Below are positions 15,901 through 25,026 of a stretch of DNA of 48,642 nt, piece after piece. Origin of the DNA: Methylocystis sp. (lineage in GTDB: Bacteria; Pseudomonadota; Alphaproteobacteria; Rhizobiales; Beijerinckiaceae). The stretch lies in contig JAMBEQ010000138.1 in assembly GCA_024506175.1 (NCBI GenBank), positions 1 to 48,642 of the forward strand, given 5' to 3'. Under the pieces are notes generated by a model. That model was given only the letters and a program-made list of their open reading frames with translations, ran no database searches and was not told the DNA's origin. Both the position numbers and the translations under genes were made by a program. How positions within the stretch are numbered: position 1 is the stretch's first letter; every line of letters starts with the position of its first letter.

Positions 15901-17280
15901 TCACCGCTTCACCTCCCAGGTCGTCGTGCCGTCCTTATTGTCCTTGAGCGCAACGCCCATCGCCGCGAGCTCGTCGCGGATGCGGTCGGACTCAGCCCAG
16001 TTCTTGGCGGCGCGGGCGGCGAGGCGGGCGGAGATGAGACTATCAATCAAAGGCTCGTCAAACCCTGCAACTGGCATTTTCCTCGGATCAACTTCATCGA
16101 TATTTATCCCCAAAAACGCGCAGCTTGCCCTCAGGTCGCCGGCTTTGGATGGGTTTGCGGGGTCGCGTCGAAGCTCGTCAAAAAGGCGATTGATCTCCGT
16201 GACCGCCTCGGGCGTATTGAGATCCTCAGTTAACGCTTCAATTAAAACCGGAGAAACGTCTCCCTGCGGCGAACCCTGAGTGCGTTGGCGAACTTCGGAA
16301 AGTCGACTTGCGCATTCCTCGAGACGCTTCAAGGTCCAGTCAATTGGCTGACGGTAATGCGTCTGCAACATGGCAAAGCGGATTACAGCGCCGGGCCATC
16401 TAAAGCCGTGCCACCCCGTCAGCAGCTCGTGGATCGTCACGAAATTCCCCAGGCTCTTGGACATCTTCTCGCCCTCGACCTGAAGAAACCCGTTATGCAT
16501 CCAGTAATTCGCCATCACGTCGCGCTCGAACGCGCAGCATGACTGCGCGATCTCGTTCTCGTGATGTGGAAAGACGAGGTCGATGCCGCCGCCGTGGATA
16601 TCGAATGTCTCGCCGAGATGCTTCCAGGACATCGCCGAACATTCGATATGCCAGCCCGGGCGCCCTCTGCCCCATGGGCTCTCCCAACCGGGCTCGCCCT
16701 CCTTTGAGGGCTTCCACAGCACGAAGTCCATGTCGCCGCGCTTGTACGGCGCCACATCCACGCGCGCGCCGGCGAGCATTTCATCGAGCGAGCGCCTGGA
16801 CAACCGCCCATAGCTCGGCATCGACGGCACGTCGAAGAGCACATGTCCGTCCGCCGCATAGGCGTGGCCCGACGCGATGAGCTTCTCGATGATCGCAATC
16901 ATCTGGGCGATATGTTCCGTCGCGCGGGGCTGCACGTCTGGTTCCAGGCAGCCCAGGGCCCGCACGTCTTCCTGAAAAACCTTGTTGGTCTCTTCCGTCA
17001 GCTCGCGGATGGTGACGCCGCGCTCGGCGGCGCGGGCGTTGATCTTGTCGTCGACGTCGGTGATGTTGCGGACATATTTGACATGGCTCTCGCCGTAGAG
17101 ACGCCGCAGCAGGCGGTAGAGCACGTCGAAGACGATGAGCGGCCTTGCGTTGCCGATATGAGCATAGTCATAGACCGTCGGTCCGCACACATACATGCGC
17201 ACATTGGCGGGATCGATGGGGCGAAACTCCTCCTTCGTTCGCGTCAGCATGTTGTAAATTTTGAGCGCGGGCGTCGGCAT
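15901..17280 (-). CDS. cysS: Cysteinyl-tRNA synthetase
   Basis: 459 residues from ATG 17280, preceded by ACGAGG. It charges tRNA-Cys with cysteine. [21 protein letters not shown] contains the first zinc Cys and the HIGH-type motif (HIGNA). [39 protein letters not shown] supplies the remaining zinc ligands, and [12 protein letters not shown] is the KMSKS loop. The length is normal. An upstream in-frame ATG (17316) yields a non-conserved 12-residue extension and is rejected. Its neighbourhood with cimA recurs in Hyphomicrobiales. Confidence 0.97.
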   Translation of the reverse strand: MPTPALKIYNMLTRTKEEFRPIDPANVRMYVCGPTVYDYAHIGNARPLIVFDVLYRLLRRLYGESHVKYVRNITDVDDKINARAAERGVTIRELTEETNKVFQEDVRALGCLEPDVQPRATEHIAQMIAIIEKLIASGHAYAADGHVLFDVPSMPSYGRLSRRSLDEMLAGARVDVAPYKRGDMDFVLWKPSKEGEPGWESPWGRGRPGWHIECSAMSWKHLGETFDIHGGGIDLVFPHHENEIAQSCCAFERDVMANYWMHNGFLQVEGEKMSKSLGNFVTIHELLTGWHGFRWPGAVIRFAMLQTHYRQPIDWTLKRLEECASRLSEVRQRTQGSPQGDVSPVLIEALTEDLNTPEAVTEINRLFDELRRDPANPSKAGDLRASCAFLGINIDEVDPRKMPVAGFDEPLIDSLISARLAARAAKNWAESDRIRDELAAMGVALKDNKDGTTTWEVKR

Positions 17281-17505
17281 GAAAACCTCGTTGCCAGCAT
17301 GGCCGGCGCGTTTCATGTCGTTTAAGGGACGTGACGGCTCCGGCCAGCGGGATGGCTAGCTGATAATGATCCGGCCGCAAATTCGGCGAGCGAGCGGCGT
17401 TTCGAGCGGCTTGTCGAGCGTCATGGGCCGCGACCATGCGCCCGAAGACGCCGTGGCGTCAAGCGCGCCGTTGTCCCGCCGCATGCGAGGCGAAACTGTG
17501 GCAAG

Positions 17506-17520
17506 TTAAGGCATGCTTAA
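17506..17520. promoter_or_regulatory. Perfect CtrA-type box (TTAA-N7-TTAA)
   Basis: TTAAGGCATGCTTAA matches the CtrA consensus of two TTAA half sites seven bases apart. It lies 66 bases before the start of the secreted-protein gene at 17586, in the 305-base gap after cysS that otherwise shows nothing recognisable. Binding is inferred from the motif alone. Confidence 0.6.
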
Positions 17521-17585
17521 CCGCGCTTCGCTAGCTTCCTTCGACGCCGCCTCGCTGATTTGGCGGCCTCGGAACGGGCGCCGGC

Positions 17586-17921
17586 ATGTTCATCCTCTCT
17601 TCGAAACACGAAAAGTCTCTCTGGCCGCGCCTCGCCGCGCCGCTTGTCGCTGGGCTTCTCTTTTCGGCCGCCTATTACGGCAGCGCACAAGCGGCCAACG
17701 CCACCTATGTCATTGCCGACCACGACGGCTATGGCGTGCTGGAGTGCCTGACCCAGAAATCCGGTTGCGGCAAGATCGTGGCCGACGCCTGGTGCGAGTC
17801 GCACGGTCATGGCGTCGCGAAGGCCTTCGGCCCCGCCGAGGACGTCACCGCCTCCATCTCGCCGGATGCGCCGCGCCAGCCTCTGACCCCCGGCGCGGCG
17901 ATCGTCTCCTGCTCGGATTAA
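17586..17921 (+). CDS. Small exported protein of unknown function
   Basis: 111 residues. The N-terminus has basic residues (KHEKSLWPR), a hydrophobic core (APLVAGLLFSAAYYG) and an AQA-A site near residues 34-37, a probable Sec signal peptide. The mature part of about 75 residues has four Cys, which could form two disulfides in the periplasm: ECLTQKSGCGKIVADAWCESHGHGV and a C-terminal SCSD. I do not recognise the family, though the layout recalls conserved hypothetical periplasmic proteins of Hyphomicrobiales. A perfect CtrA box lies 66 bases upstream. It is convergent with creA, with only four bases between the stops. Confidence 0.75.
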   Translation: MFILSSKHEKSLWPRLAAPLVAGLLFSAAYYGSAQAANATYVIADHDGYGVLECLTQKSGCGKIVADAWCESHGHGVAKAFGPAEDVTASISPDAPRQPLTPGAAIVSCSD

Positions 17922-17925
17922 CCCC

Positions 17926-18456
17926 CTACCGCAGCCAGTCGGCGCATTTGGAGGCTTCGCCGCCGCCCCAGGGCTGGATCGCCACGGCCGCCGTCGAATT
18001 TTCCGGCGAACCTTCGATCAGCCTGTCCGAATAGGTCATGTAGACAAGCATGTTGCGCTTGGCGTCGCAGCCGCGCGCAATGTGCATCTGCTTGAAGAAA
18101 AGCGAGCGCCGCTCGCTGATCACGAGGTCGCCCTGGGAGAATTTCTCCTTTTCCTTGCCGGCGCGCAGCTTGATCGGCCCATATTGGCTGCAGGCGAGAG
18201 AAACCTCCGATGTCTGCTCGGCCACGCCGAACATGCCGGCGACGCCGCCCTTCTCATGCGCCGTATAGGTGCAGGCCACGCCATCGATGAGCGGATCGTC
18301 GACGACGTAGGTCGCGAGCTTGTCGTTGGGCGTCAGCAGTTTGAAGTCCGTCGACTTGCGGAAGACGAGGTCCGGTCCTTCCTGAGCCAAGGCGCTCGCA
18401 CTGAGCGCGGCCGCAAAAGCAATCGAGAATATCGCTGCAAATCTGTAGGTGTTCAT
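17926..18456 (-). CDS. creA: CreA family periplasmic protein
   Basis: 176 residues from ATG 18456, preceded by GGAGACCGGCTG. A signal peptide (FAAIFSIAFAAALSASALAQ) covers about residues 6-25. DDPLIDGVACTYTAHEKGG, then EVSLACSQYGPIKL, and KRNMLVYMTYSDRLIEGSPENS are the hallmark segments of CreA proteins. The cellular role of CreA is unknown despite wide conservation in Proteobacteria. It converges on the secreted-protein gene and diverges from the DUF2865 gene. Confidence 0.92.
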   Translation of the reverse strand: MNTYRFAAIFSIAFAAALSASALAQEGPDLVFRKSTDFKLLTPNDKLATYVVDDPLIDGVACTYTAHEKGGVAGMFGVAEQTSEVSLACSQYGPIKLRAGKEKEKFSQGDLVISERRSLFFKQMHIARGCDAKRNMLVYMTYSDRLIEGSPENSTAAVAIQPWGGGEASKCADWLR

Positions 18457-18709
18457 CAGCCGGTCTCCAGTGCCGTCGCGGCGGATATGGGCGAGGACTT
18501 CGCCCTTGTGAAGGGCCGGCGACGGCGAGGCCATCAAAATGCCGCGGCGCGGACTGCGCAAATCGCCTTGTTGCCGACAACTTGCGGGGAGAATCCTTGG
18601 CCAGATTGATCGGCGGCGCGAAAACGCGAATATGGTCGAGGTTGCGCCGCGATTCCGAGCCCGGCGCGCGATGATCCTCCAAGCGCCAGGCCGGCAGCCG
18701 GAGCACCTG

Positions 18710-19831
18710 ATGAGGCCGACCTTGGGGCCGACAACCTTCCGCATGATTCTTGCCCTGGCGCTCGGCGCCGGCGCCTTTCTCCCGATGACAGGCAGCGCGC
18801 GCGCGGAAAGCGCCTATTGCGCGGACCTGCGCGCACAGATCACCAAGGCCGGGGCGGAAGGCATGGCCGCCCGCTATCGCGCCGCCGCCGCCAAGCAACG
18901 GGCGGAGTATAGCCGACTCGCCGCCAAGGGGCGCGCCATGGGGTGCGACCGCCAGAATTTTCTGTTTTTCGGGGATCCGCCGCCCTACCAATGCGGCTCG
19001 CTCAACGCCAGGCTCGGCGCCTTGCAAGGCGCCATCGCCGCCTATGAGCAAGGAGCCGCCGACGACAGCCAGCGACAGGCGCTGATGGCGCGCTACGAGG
19101 TGAGCTGTCGAGACCCGCGCGTGATTTCCGCCAGAGAGCCGGCGCCCAAAAGCTTTTTCGAGGAGCTTTTCGGCGTGCGCGCGCCCGACCCCACGACGGG
19201 GCTGCGTGAAGTGCCGGTCGGCCCAGGGGACGAGATGCTCGACCCCGGATACGAAGAAGGACTGGAGTCGGACGCGCGTCCGCGCGGCGGCCCTGTGGCC
19301 ATTTGCGTCCGCGGCTGCGACGGGGGATTCTTCCCGATTACCTATTCGGCCAGGGGCGCTGATCTCGACGATCTCAATTCGCTCTGCAAGGCCATGTGTC
19401 CCGGAACCGAGGCGAAGCTCTATACACAGTCGCAATGGAAGGGGCTCGACTCGGCCATCTCCATCGATGGCGAGCCCTACGCCGACCATCCGAACGCCCG
19501 AAAATTCGAGAAGACCTTCGACGCCTCCTGCAGCTGCAAGCCTCAAGGCAAAGGTTGGACGGAGGCGCTGGCGGAAGCCGAGCGCATTCTCGCCGAGCGC
19601 AACAAGAAGGATCAGATGGTGACGGCCGAACAGGCGGAGCAGATGTCGCGTCCGATCCTGCCCGGCGACCCGCGCGCAAAGAGTAAAGCGACTTCGCCGG
19701 CGCCATCGCCCGACGACGGCGTGCGCGAGGCTGCGGGAAGCGTCACGAGCGGCGCCTCGGAGGTCTACCGCGACGTCGTTGGCCCTGACGGCGTAAGGCG
19801 GCGCGTGCGCGTGGTGGCGCCGGCGCTTTAG
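18710..19831 (+). CDS. DUF2865 domain-containing exported protein
   Basis: 373 residues from ATG 18710, supported by GGAG seven bases upstream; the frame is open much further 5' without good starts. The N-terminus (FRMILALALGAGAFLPMTGSARA) is a signal peptide. The body has CADLRAQITKAG, MGCDRQNFLFFGDPPPYQCGSLNARL and CVRGCDGGFFPITYSARGAD, the conserved Cys-rich core of DUF2865, then QSQWKGLDSAIS and a Cys pair SCSCKPQGKGW. The C-terminal tail is low complexity, rich in Pro, Ala and Ser, with a basic end (GVRRRVRVVAPAL). Function is unknown; a cell-envelope location is likely. Confidence 0.85.
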   Translation: MRPTLGPTTFRMILALALGAGAFLPMTGSARAESAYCADLRAQITKAGAEGMAARYRAAAAKQRAEYSRLAAKGRAMGCDRQNFLFFGDPPPYQCGSLNARLGALQGAIAAYEQGAADDSQRQALMARYEVSCRDPRVISAREPAPKSFFEELFGVRAPDPTTGLREVPVGPGDEMLDPGYEEGLESDARPRGGPVAICVRGCDGGFFPITYSARGADLDDLNSLCKAMCPGTEAKLYTQSQWKGLDSAISIDGEPYADHPNARKFEKTFDASCSCKPQGKGWTEALAEAERILAERNKKDQMVTAEQAEQMSRPILPGDPRAKSKATSPAPSPDDGVREAAGSVTSGASEVYRDVVGPDGVRRRVRVVAPAL

Positions 19832-19893
19832 CGCGCTTACCGCTCGCATGGAATCATGCGAGCGACAAGAAATCGCGCAAGTTCAAAGGTCTT

Positions 19894-19941
19894 GAGCGCA
19901 TTCTTGTCGCAAAAGTCTGTCAACTTTTGCGGAATGCGCTC
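19894..19941. repeat. Palindromic repeat or bidirectional stem between convergent genes
   Basis: GAGCGCATTC (19894-19903) pairs with GAATGCGCTC (19932-19941) and CGCAAAAGT (19908-19916) pairs with ACTTTTGCG (19923-19931), leaving a 6-base loop. Palindromes of this AGCGCATTC...AAAAGT type are dispersed in many Hyphomicrobiales genomes. Its place between two converging genes would also allow a terminator-like role, although no T-tract follows. Its right end touches the stop of the hydrolase gene. Confidence 0.75.
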
Positions 19942-20600
19942 TAGCCGGGATGACTGGAGTTCTGCGCCAACTGCGCCACAAACCAGTCGCCGGCCTTGGC
20001 CACAACCTCTTCCAGCGCGCCCGGTTCCTCGAAAAGATGCGTGGCGCCGGGCACGACATCGAGGCGCGCTTCGCACTGCATTTGTGCGAGCGCCTCACGG
20101 TTCAAGTCGAGGACGTCCTCGTCATAGCCACCAACCAATAGCAAGGTCGGCGCCCGCACCCGCGCCAGCGCTCCCCCTGCGAGATCGGGGCGCCCGCCGC
20201 GGGAAACGACCGCGGCGACTCTTTCCGGCTCATCGGCGGCGGCGACAAGGGCCGCGGCGGCTCCGGTGCTCGCGCCGAAAAGACCGACCGGCAGGCTGCT
20301 CAATTGCTCTTCGTTCGCCGCCCAGCTGACCGCCTCCTCGACGCGGCCCGCAAGCAGGGGAATGTCGAAGACATTGCGTCGATCCGCAGCCTCCCGAGGC
20401 GTGAGCAGGTCGAAAAGCAGGCAGGCGAGACCGCGCTCGACCAGCTTTTCGGCGACGAAGACATTGCGCGGGCTCAAACGCGACGAGCCGCTGCCATGCG
20501 CAAAGATGATCAGCCCGGAAGCTTGCGGCGGCAGCTGCAGAATCCCAGGCAGTCCGCGCGGCGTGATGGCGACGTTCTTGGGTTCGGGACGGTTCCGCAT
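19941..20600 (-). CDS. Alpha/beta hydrolase (dienelactone hydrolase-like)
   Basis: 219 residues. SGLIIFAHGSGSSRLSPRN gives the oxyanion-hole HGSG region, SLPVGLFGASTGAAAALVAA holds the nucleophile elbow G-A-S-T-G (Ser at about 115), and TLLLVGGYDEDVLDLN and VPGATHLFEEPGAL carry the acid and catalytic His. This form is usually called dienelactone hydrolase-like; in other bacteria similar proteins are encoded next to, or fused to, phosphoribosyltransferase domains, but none lies here. Substrate is unknown. Confidence 0.87.
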   Translation of the reverse strand: MRNRPEPKNVAITPRGLPGILQLPPQASGLIIFAHGSGSSRLSPRNVFVAEKLVERGLACLLFDLLTPREAADRRNVFDIPLLAGRVEEAVSWAANEEQLSSLPVGLFGASTGAAAALVAAADEPERVAAVVSRGGRPDLAGGALARVRAPTLLLVGGYDEDVLDLNREALAQMQCEARLDVVPGATHLFEEPGALEEVVAKAGDWFVAQLAQNSSHPG

Positions 20601-20681
20601 CGTTCGGACCTCGGGAAGGGCGCATGCCGATCCATTCTATTTAGGTCGTGAACCCATAAAGCCGCTTGGCGGGGGAGCGGC

Positions 20682-20966
20682 CTACTTCGTGAACGCCAGC
20701 ACGGCGACGGCACCGGTTTGGGGATCGACGCTGACACGGTAGCAGCTCCACGTGTGGGCGATGAGCGTCTGGCCGTCCCACTGCATACGGGTAAAGCAGT
20801 CCTGCTTACCTGTTGTCGGCGGGGAAGCCTTCCAGAGGATGTTGCCTTCTGAATCAACCAGCATGAGGTTGCAGCCATCCTTCATTTCCTCCGCCATCCA
20901 GTCGTAGAGCACGATGCTCCCCGCCCCGTCGGCACGATCAACGCGGTCGATTACTTGCCGTGACAT
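20682..20966 (-). CDS. Hypothetical protein, 94 residues
   Basis: MSRQVIDRVDRADGAG starts a small soluble protein without signal peptide or membrane helix. The middle NLMLVDSEGNILWKASPP and the end RVSVDPQTGAVAVLAFTK look like beta hairpins with turn sequences (DSEGN, DPQTG) reminiscent of beta-propeller or PQQ-like blades, but one blade would not fold alone. I do not recognise the family. It stands alone between the hydrolase and a repeat-rich gap. Confidence 0.5.
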   Translation of the reverse strand: MSRQVIDRVDRADGAGSIVLYDWMAEEMKDGCNLMLVDSEGNILWKASPPTTGKQDCFTRMQWDGQTLIAHTWSCYRVSVDPQTGAVAVLAFTK

Positions 20967-21129
20967 ACACGCCTCTGGCTTCGGTTGGCTTTTTCATGAG
21001 GATGACAGGCTCGGCCAAATCTGATTCAGGATCGGCATGAGCTAGTAGAATAGCTGAGTCCTCGACGCCGCCGGTGGGCCAGTTGGAAAAGAGGGGATGC
21101 TGCGGGGGTTAGCCACCTTACCTCCACTT

Positions 21130-21270
21130 TACGGGGAGGTCGGCGGCCGAAGGCCGCCGGGTGGGGTTCGACCCGCTAAGGCGGTGGCGGGGGCGTTGCC
21201 CCACCCGACCCCGCCTTACGGCGTGGGCTCATCCCTCCCCGCAAGGGGGAGGGATGAGCCCACGCCCCAT
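21130..21270. repeat. GC-rich palindromes including a perfect 21-base stem, in the 20967-21291 gap
   Basis: The 325-base gap holds GGCGGCC-GAA-GGCCGCC near 21143-21160, CCCCACCC/GGGTGGGG blocks, and a hairpin in which 21220-21240 pairs perfectly with 21246-21266 around a 5-base loop (GCAAG). It lies just downstream of the cckA stop (21292) and could stabilise or end that transcript, but lacks a T-tract. It belongs with the repeat blocks at 3625-3780 and 15728-15895. No gene was seen. Confidence 0.7.
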
Positions 21271-21291
21271 ACACCGTTAAGTCGCGCCCCA

Positions 21292-23802
21292 TCACCCCTG
21301 CGCCGCCATATGCGACTTCACCGTCTCGATGAGCTGCTTGATGGAGAAGGGCTTGGGCAGGAAGCCGAAGTCGCCCTCCGGCAGATTCTTGGCGAAGGCC
21401 TCTTCGGCGTAGCCGGAGACGAAGATCACTTTCGCCGTGACGCCGCGCTTGCGCAGTTCGGCGAACATGGCGGGGCCGTCCATCTCGGGCATTACGACGT
21501 CCGAGACAATCAGATCGACCTTGCCGCCCACCTCTTCCACGACCTCGAGCGCTTCGAGGCCCGTCGAGGCCTCGAGCACGGTGAAGCCGCGCGATTTGAG
21601 CGAACGGGCGCCGATGGAGCGCACGGCATCTTCGTCCTCGACGAGAAGGATGACGCCCTGACCCGTATAATCGGCGGCGGCCTTCGGCGACTCGGCTTCA
21701 GGCTTCGGCGCTTCCTTCGCATCGGGAATGTAGCGCGGCAGGAAGATGAGGAAGACCGTGCCCTTGCCAACTTCGCTCTGCGCGAAAATGAAGCCGCCCG
21801 ATTGCTTGACGATGCCGAACACCGTCGAGAGCCCGAGCCCCGTCCCCTTGCCGACTTCCTTTGTCGTGAAGAAAGGCTCGAATATCTTCTCGATCACATC
21901 CGGCGGAATGCCGCTGCCATTGTCCTCGACCTCGACGAGCACATAGTCGGCCGGAACGAGATGGGGCTCGTTGAAGCCGGCGCATTCGTCCTTGGTGACG
22001 TTGCGGCTGCGAATCTGCACGCGGCCGCCCGTTTCCGGCATGGCGTCGCGGGCGTTGACGACAAGATTGATGACCACCTGCTCGAACTGCGTCAGGTCCG
22101 CCTTCACGAACCACAGGTCGCGTCCCTGGCGCAGATCGAGTTCGTTCTTCTCGCCGACCACGCGGCGCAGCAGGTTCTGCAATTCGGACAAGGCGTCGCC
22201 GAGCTGGAGCACCTGTGGGCGTAGCGTCTGGCGGCGCGAGAAGGCGAGCAGTTGCCGCGTCAGGCCGGCCGCGCGGTTCGCGGTCTCCTTGATCTGGCGA
22301 ATATCGCGGAAAGCCGGGTCTGTGGGCCGATGGCTCGATAGCAGAAGATCCGAATAGCCGATGATCGCCGTCAGCATGTTGTTGAAGTCATGCGCGATGC
22401 CGCCGGCGAGCTGGCCCACGGCGTTCATCTTCTGCGATTGGGCGAACTCTTCCTGGAGCTTGCGCTGCTCGGTGGTGTCGAGCGCATAAATGGTGGCGCC
22501 TTTCTGACCGGACTCTTCGGCAGGCGAAGCGAAGAACCTTACGGAGCGCGGCCCGGCCTTATCCTCAAAAGAGACGTTGACCGGCTTGACGTCGCTCTTG
22601 CCTTCGATCGCCTCCTCTATCGCCTTGCGCAGCATCTCGGCGTCGCGCTCAGCCAGGCCCACGAGCAGCGACCAGCCTTCCTTGCCCTGCGCCGCCTTTG
22701 GCAGCAGCTTCGCAAAGGCGGCGTTGGAGTCGATCAGACGGCCCTGCGCGTCGAGCGTGGCGATGGCCATAGGCGTGGAATTGAAGAATCGGGCGAAACG
22801 CACTTCCGCCGCGCGCAGTCCCTCCTCCGGCTTCTCGCCAGAGGCGCGATTGAGGACAAGCGTTCGCGACGCGCCGGCGGCGCCGTCCTGTCCGAAGGCC
22901 ACTTGATGGAGAAGCCGCACCGGCAAGGATCGACCGTTGCGGCAGCGCAGATCGAGGTCGATCTGCTCGGTTTTCACCTCTCCAGGCGATCCTGAGACAG
23001 CTGCAAGCAGCGCCGCGCCGTTATTTGCGACAATCGAGGTCAGAGTCGCGCCGCCCGAGCCCACCTGGGCGAGATCATAGCCAAGCCAGCCCGCAAGGGT
23101 CTTGTTCATATAAGAGATCTCGCCGCCCGGCGTGGCCGAGAAAAAACCCGATGGAGCGTGGTCGAGGAAATCGATCGCGTGTTGAAGCTCCTGGAAAATC
23201 CCCTCCTGCCGCTGCCGCTCGCTCGTGACGTCGGCGACGCCCCATAGCGTCGCGCGCTCGCCAGCTTGCGGTAGCGGCACCACTTTGATGCGGTACCAGC
23301 CGACTGCCCCGACGCCTGTGAGCGGCGGGGAGAGGCGCAGATCCTCGACATGCGCTCGTCCCGCGCGGGCCGCCTGCGCTAGCCGGTAGATCGCCTCGGA
23401 GACCTCGGGAGGGCCGGAAAAAAGTCGCTCGACAAGTTGTAGGCTCGAGGGGTCGCGCGCGCCGCAGAGCGCCATATAAGCCTCGTTGGCGTAAACGATT
23501 TGATCGCCCCTGGCGACAAGGAGGCCCTCGGTCGCCGTATCCGCGATGAGCTTGGTGACGTCATTGCGCGAAAGACGGGAGGAAAATTGAATCAGGCCGA
23601 CAGCATAGGCGAAAAGCGAAAAGACGCCTGCGACGCCGAAAAGCGCGAGCGCGCTCATCACGATGCGCGGAGCCATGGCCGTGGGTGCAAGAAAATAGAC
23701 GCCCAGCACCGCGAAGACCGCGACAGCAAGCGCCAGCACGAGCCCGGGGCTGCCCGGGCGCTCGGCTCGATCGAATGCAGACGCCTCCGCTTTGTCGGTC
23801 AT
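21292..23802 (-). CDS. cckA: Hybrid sensor histidine kinase/phosphatase, CckA type
   Basis: About 836 residues from ATG 23802 (an ATG at 23820 adds six). In order: two membrane helices (about 20-75), PAS-like domains around 85-200, 205-320 and 335-450, then the kinase. [20 protein letters not shown] carries the phospho-accepting His (about 471). [12 protein letters not shown] (N box), [13 protein letters not shown] and [16 protein letters not shown] form the ATP-binding domain. A receiver domain ends the protein, with the phospho-Asp at about 768 in [14 protein letters not shown]. This layout and the DFNN box match CckA, which through ChpT controls CtrA phosphorylation. A perfect CtrA box lies in its upstream region. 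No cell-cycle partner genes are in the window. Confidence 0.93.
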   Translation of the reverse strand: MTDKAEASAFDRAERPGSPGLVLALAVAVFAVLGVYFLAPTAMAPRIVMSALALFGVAGVFSLFAYAVGLIQFSSRLSRNDVTKLIADTATEGLLVARGDQIVYANEAYMALCGARDPSSLQLVERLFSGPPEVSEAIYRLAQAARAGRAHVEDLRLSPPLTGVGAVGWYRIKVVPLPQAGERATLWGVADVTSERQRQEGIFQELQHAIDFLDHAPSGFFSATPGGEISYMNKTLAGWLGYDLAQVGSGGATLTSIVANNGAALLAAVSGSPGEVKTEQIDLDLRCRNGRSLPVRLLHQVAFGQDGAAGASRTLVLNRASGEKPEEGLRAAEVRFARFFNSTPMAIATLDAQGRLIDSNAAFAKLLPKAAQGKEGWSLLVGLAERDAEMLRKAIEEAIEGKSDVKPVNVSFEDKAGPRSVRFFASPAEESGQKGATIYALDTTEQRKLQEEFAQSQKMNAVGQLAGGIAHDFNNMLTAIIGYSDLLLSSHRPTDPAFRDIRQIKETANRAAGLTRQLLAFSRRQTLRPQVLQLGDALSELQNLLRRVVGEKNELDLRQGRDLWFVKADLTQFEQVVINLVVNARDAMPETGGRVQIRSRNVTKDECAGFNEPHLVPADYVLVEVEDNGSGIPPDVIEKIFEPFFTTKEVGKGTGLGLSTVFGIVKQSGGFIFAQSEVGKGTVFLIFLPRYIPDAKEAPKPEAESPKAAADYTGQGVILLVEDEDAVRSIGARSLKSRGFTVLEASTGLEALEVVEEVGGKVDLIVSDVVMPEMDGPAMFAELRKRGVTAKVIFVSGYAEEAFAKNLPEGDFGFLPKPFSIKQLIETVKSHMAAQG

Positions 23803-23991
23803 TCCGTACGCCCCGCCCATTGCGCCCGCGGGCTAAGCCCCGGACGATTCGGTCTGCATGCCAAAATAGGGTTAATGAAGCCGCGCGTCGCAACAACGCC
23901 GCGAAAGCCAGCAAGAATCACAGGAAAGAATGGCTGGCTGCGCGCGTGATGGCAATATCGCGTTGGCGACGCGGCCTATTGCTACCACCTG

Positions 23992-24006
23992 TTAACCATT
24001 GATTAA
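23992..24006. promoter_or_regulatory. Perfect CtrA-type box between cckA and the FliO-like gene
   Basis: TTAACCATTGATTAA has two TTAA half sites exactly seven bases apart and is followed by CC. It lies 75 bases upstream of the FliO-like start and about 190 bases upstream of cckA. Single TTAA half sites also occur at 23872-23875 and 24036-24039. CtrA binding is inferred from the consensus. Confidence 0.7.
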
Positions 24007-24080
24007 CCTTTTAGGGGCGCTTGTCAGAAAAGCTGTTAATTTGGCAAGGCTCAGCGCGTTCGAAGAGAGACCAGCGGTTC

Positions 24081-25022
24081 ATGCAAGACAAATTCTCACA
24101 GCTGCTCCCGGTTCTCGGAGCGATCGTGGCGTTCCTCATCGCCGCGCTTTTGGTCCTGTACATTTTTCGTCTACTCTTTGGGCGCAAGATACGCCCGGAA
24201 GGCGGCAAGACAGGACCCCAACGCCTCGATATCGTCGATGTTTTCGACGTGGATCGGGAGCGTCAACTTGTCATTGTGCGTCGCGACAACACCGAACACC
24301 TGCTGCTGATCGGCGGCCCCAACGACCTTCTCGTCGAAGCCTCGATCGCGCGCGCCGAAACTGTCCCCGCCCGCGCTGCGGCTGAGGGCCGCGCTGCGCC
24401 CGCCGCCTGGCCGCCAGGCCCGCCGGCCGAGGCCGGGCCCGTCCCCGCTCCCAAGCAGCCGGCCGCTGTTCCGCTCAACCTCCCGCCCGATCTCTTCGCG
24501 CCAGCCCCGCCGAAAGCGCCGGAGCCTGCGCCCGCCGCCCCGCCGCCGCCGAGCGCCCCGGCCGCCGCGCCCGCGCCGACGCGTCCCGCCGCTCCCCCGC
24601 CGGCGCCCCCGCGCCCCACAATTCCGCCCCGGCCCGCGACGCCGCCGTTCTTCGCGCGCGGCCAGCGCCTGACGCTGCCGAAGACCGAAGCCGGGCTTTC
24701 GCCCGCGCCGAAGCCTGCGGCCCCGCCTGCTCCCAAGCCGCCCGCCGCCGCAACGCCTCCTGAACCGCCTGTCGCCGCGCCGCCCGCGCCTCCACAGGCC
24801 CCGCCGCCCGCTGCAACGCCGCCTGCGCCGCCGGTTCAGACCCGGCCGCCGGCGCCCCCGCCAGCGCCGCCGCCCGGTCCGGCTCGCCCGCCAGCGCCCC
24901 CGCCGGCTGCGCCACCGCCGCAGCCCCCCTCGCCCCCGGCGCCGCCTACGCCAGAGGTCGACCCGCTAGAATCGCTCGAGGCCGAGATGGCCCGCCTGCT
25001 GGGGCGGCCAGAGAAAGAATAA
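24081..25022 (+). CDS. FliO/MopB-like single-pass membrane protein with long Pro/Ala-rich tail
   Basis: 313 residues from ATG 24081. A short N-terminus and one membrane helix (LLPVLGAIVAFLIAALLVLYIF, given here in overlapping parts at about residues 8-29) precede a compact domain, QRLDIVDVFDVDRERQLVIV then RRDNTEHLLLIGGPNDLLVE, which resembles the FliO family of flagellar export-apparatus proteins. From about residue 100 to 295 the protein is almost entirely Pro and Ala with few charges, probably disordered. The last part, VDPLESLEAEMARLLGRPEKE, is a predicted amphipathic helix. No other flagellar gene is in the window, so a flagellar role is uncertain. A CtrA box lies upstream and a strong terminator follows. 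Confidence 0.75.
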   Translation: MQDKFSQLLPVLGAIVAFLIAALLVLYIFRLLFGRKIRPEGGKTGPQRLDIVDVFDVDRERQLVIVRRDNTEHLLLIGGPNDLLVEASIARAETVPARAAAEGRAAPAAWPPGPPAEAGPVPAPKQPAAVPLNLPPDLFAPAPPKAPEPAPAAPPPPSAPAAAPAPTRPAAPPPAPPRPTIPPRPATPPFFARGQRLTLPKTEAGLSPAPKPAAPPAPKPPAAATPPEPPVAAPPAPPQAPPPAATPPAPPVQTRPPAPPPAPPPGPARPPAPPPAAPPPQPPSPPAPPTPEVDPLESLEAEMARLLGRPEKE

Positions 25023-25026
25023 AAAG

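Noticed and set aside
18254-19849. A 531-codon minus-strand open frame over the DUF2865 gene
   Set aside because: The plus-strand frame has a signal peptide, conserved Cys motifs and a ribosome site; the opposite frame has none.
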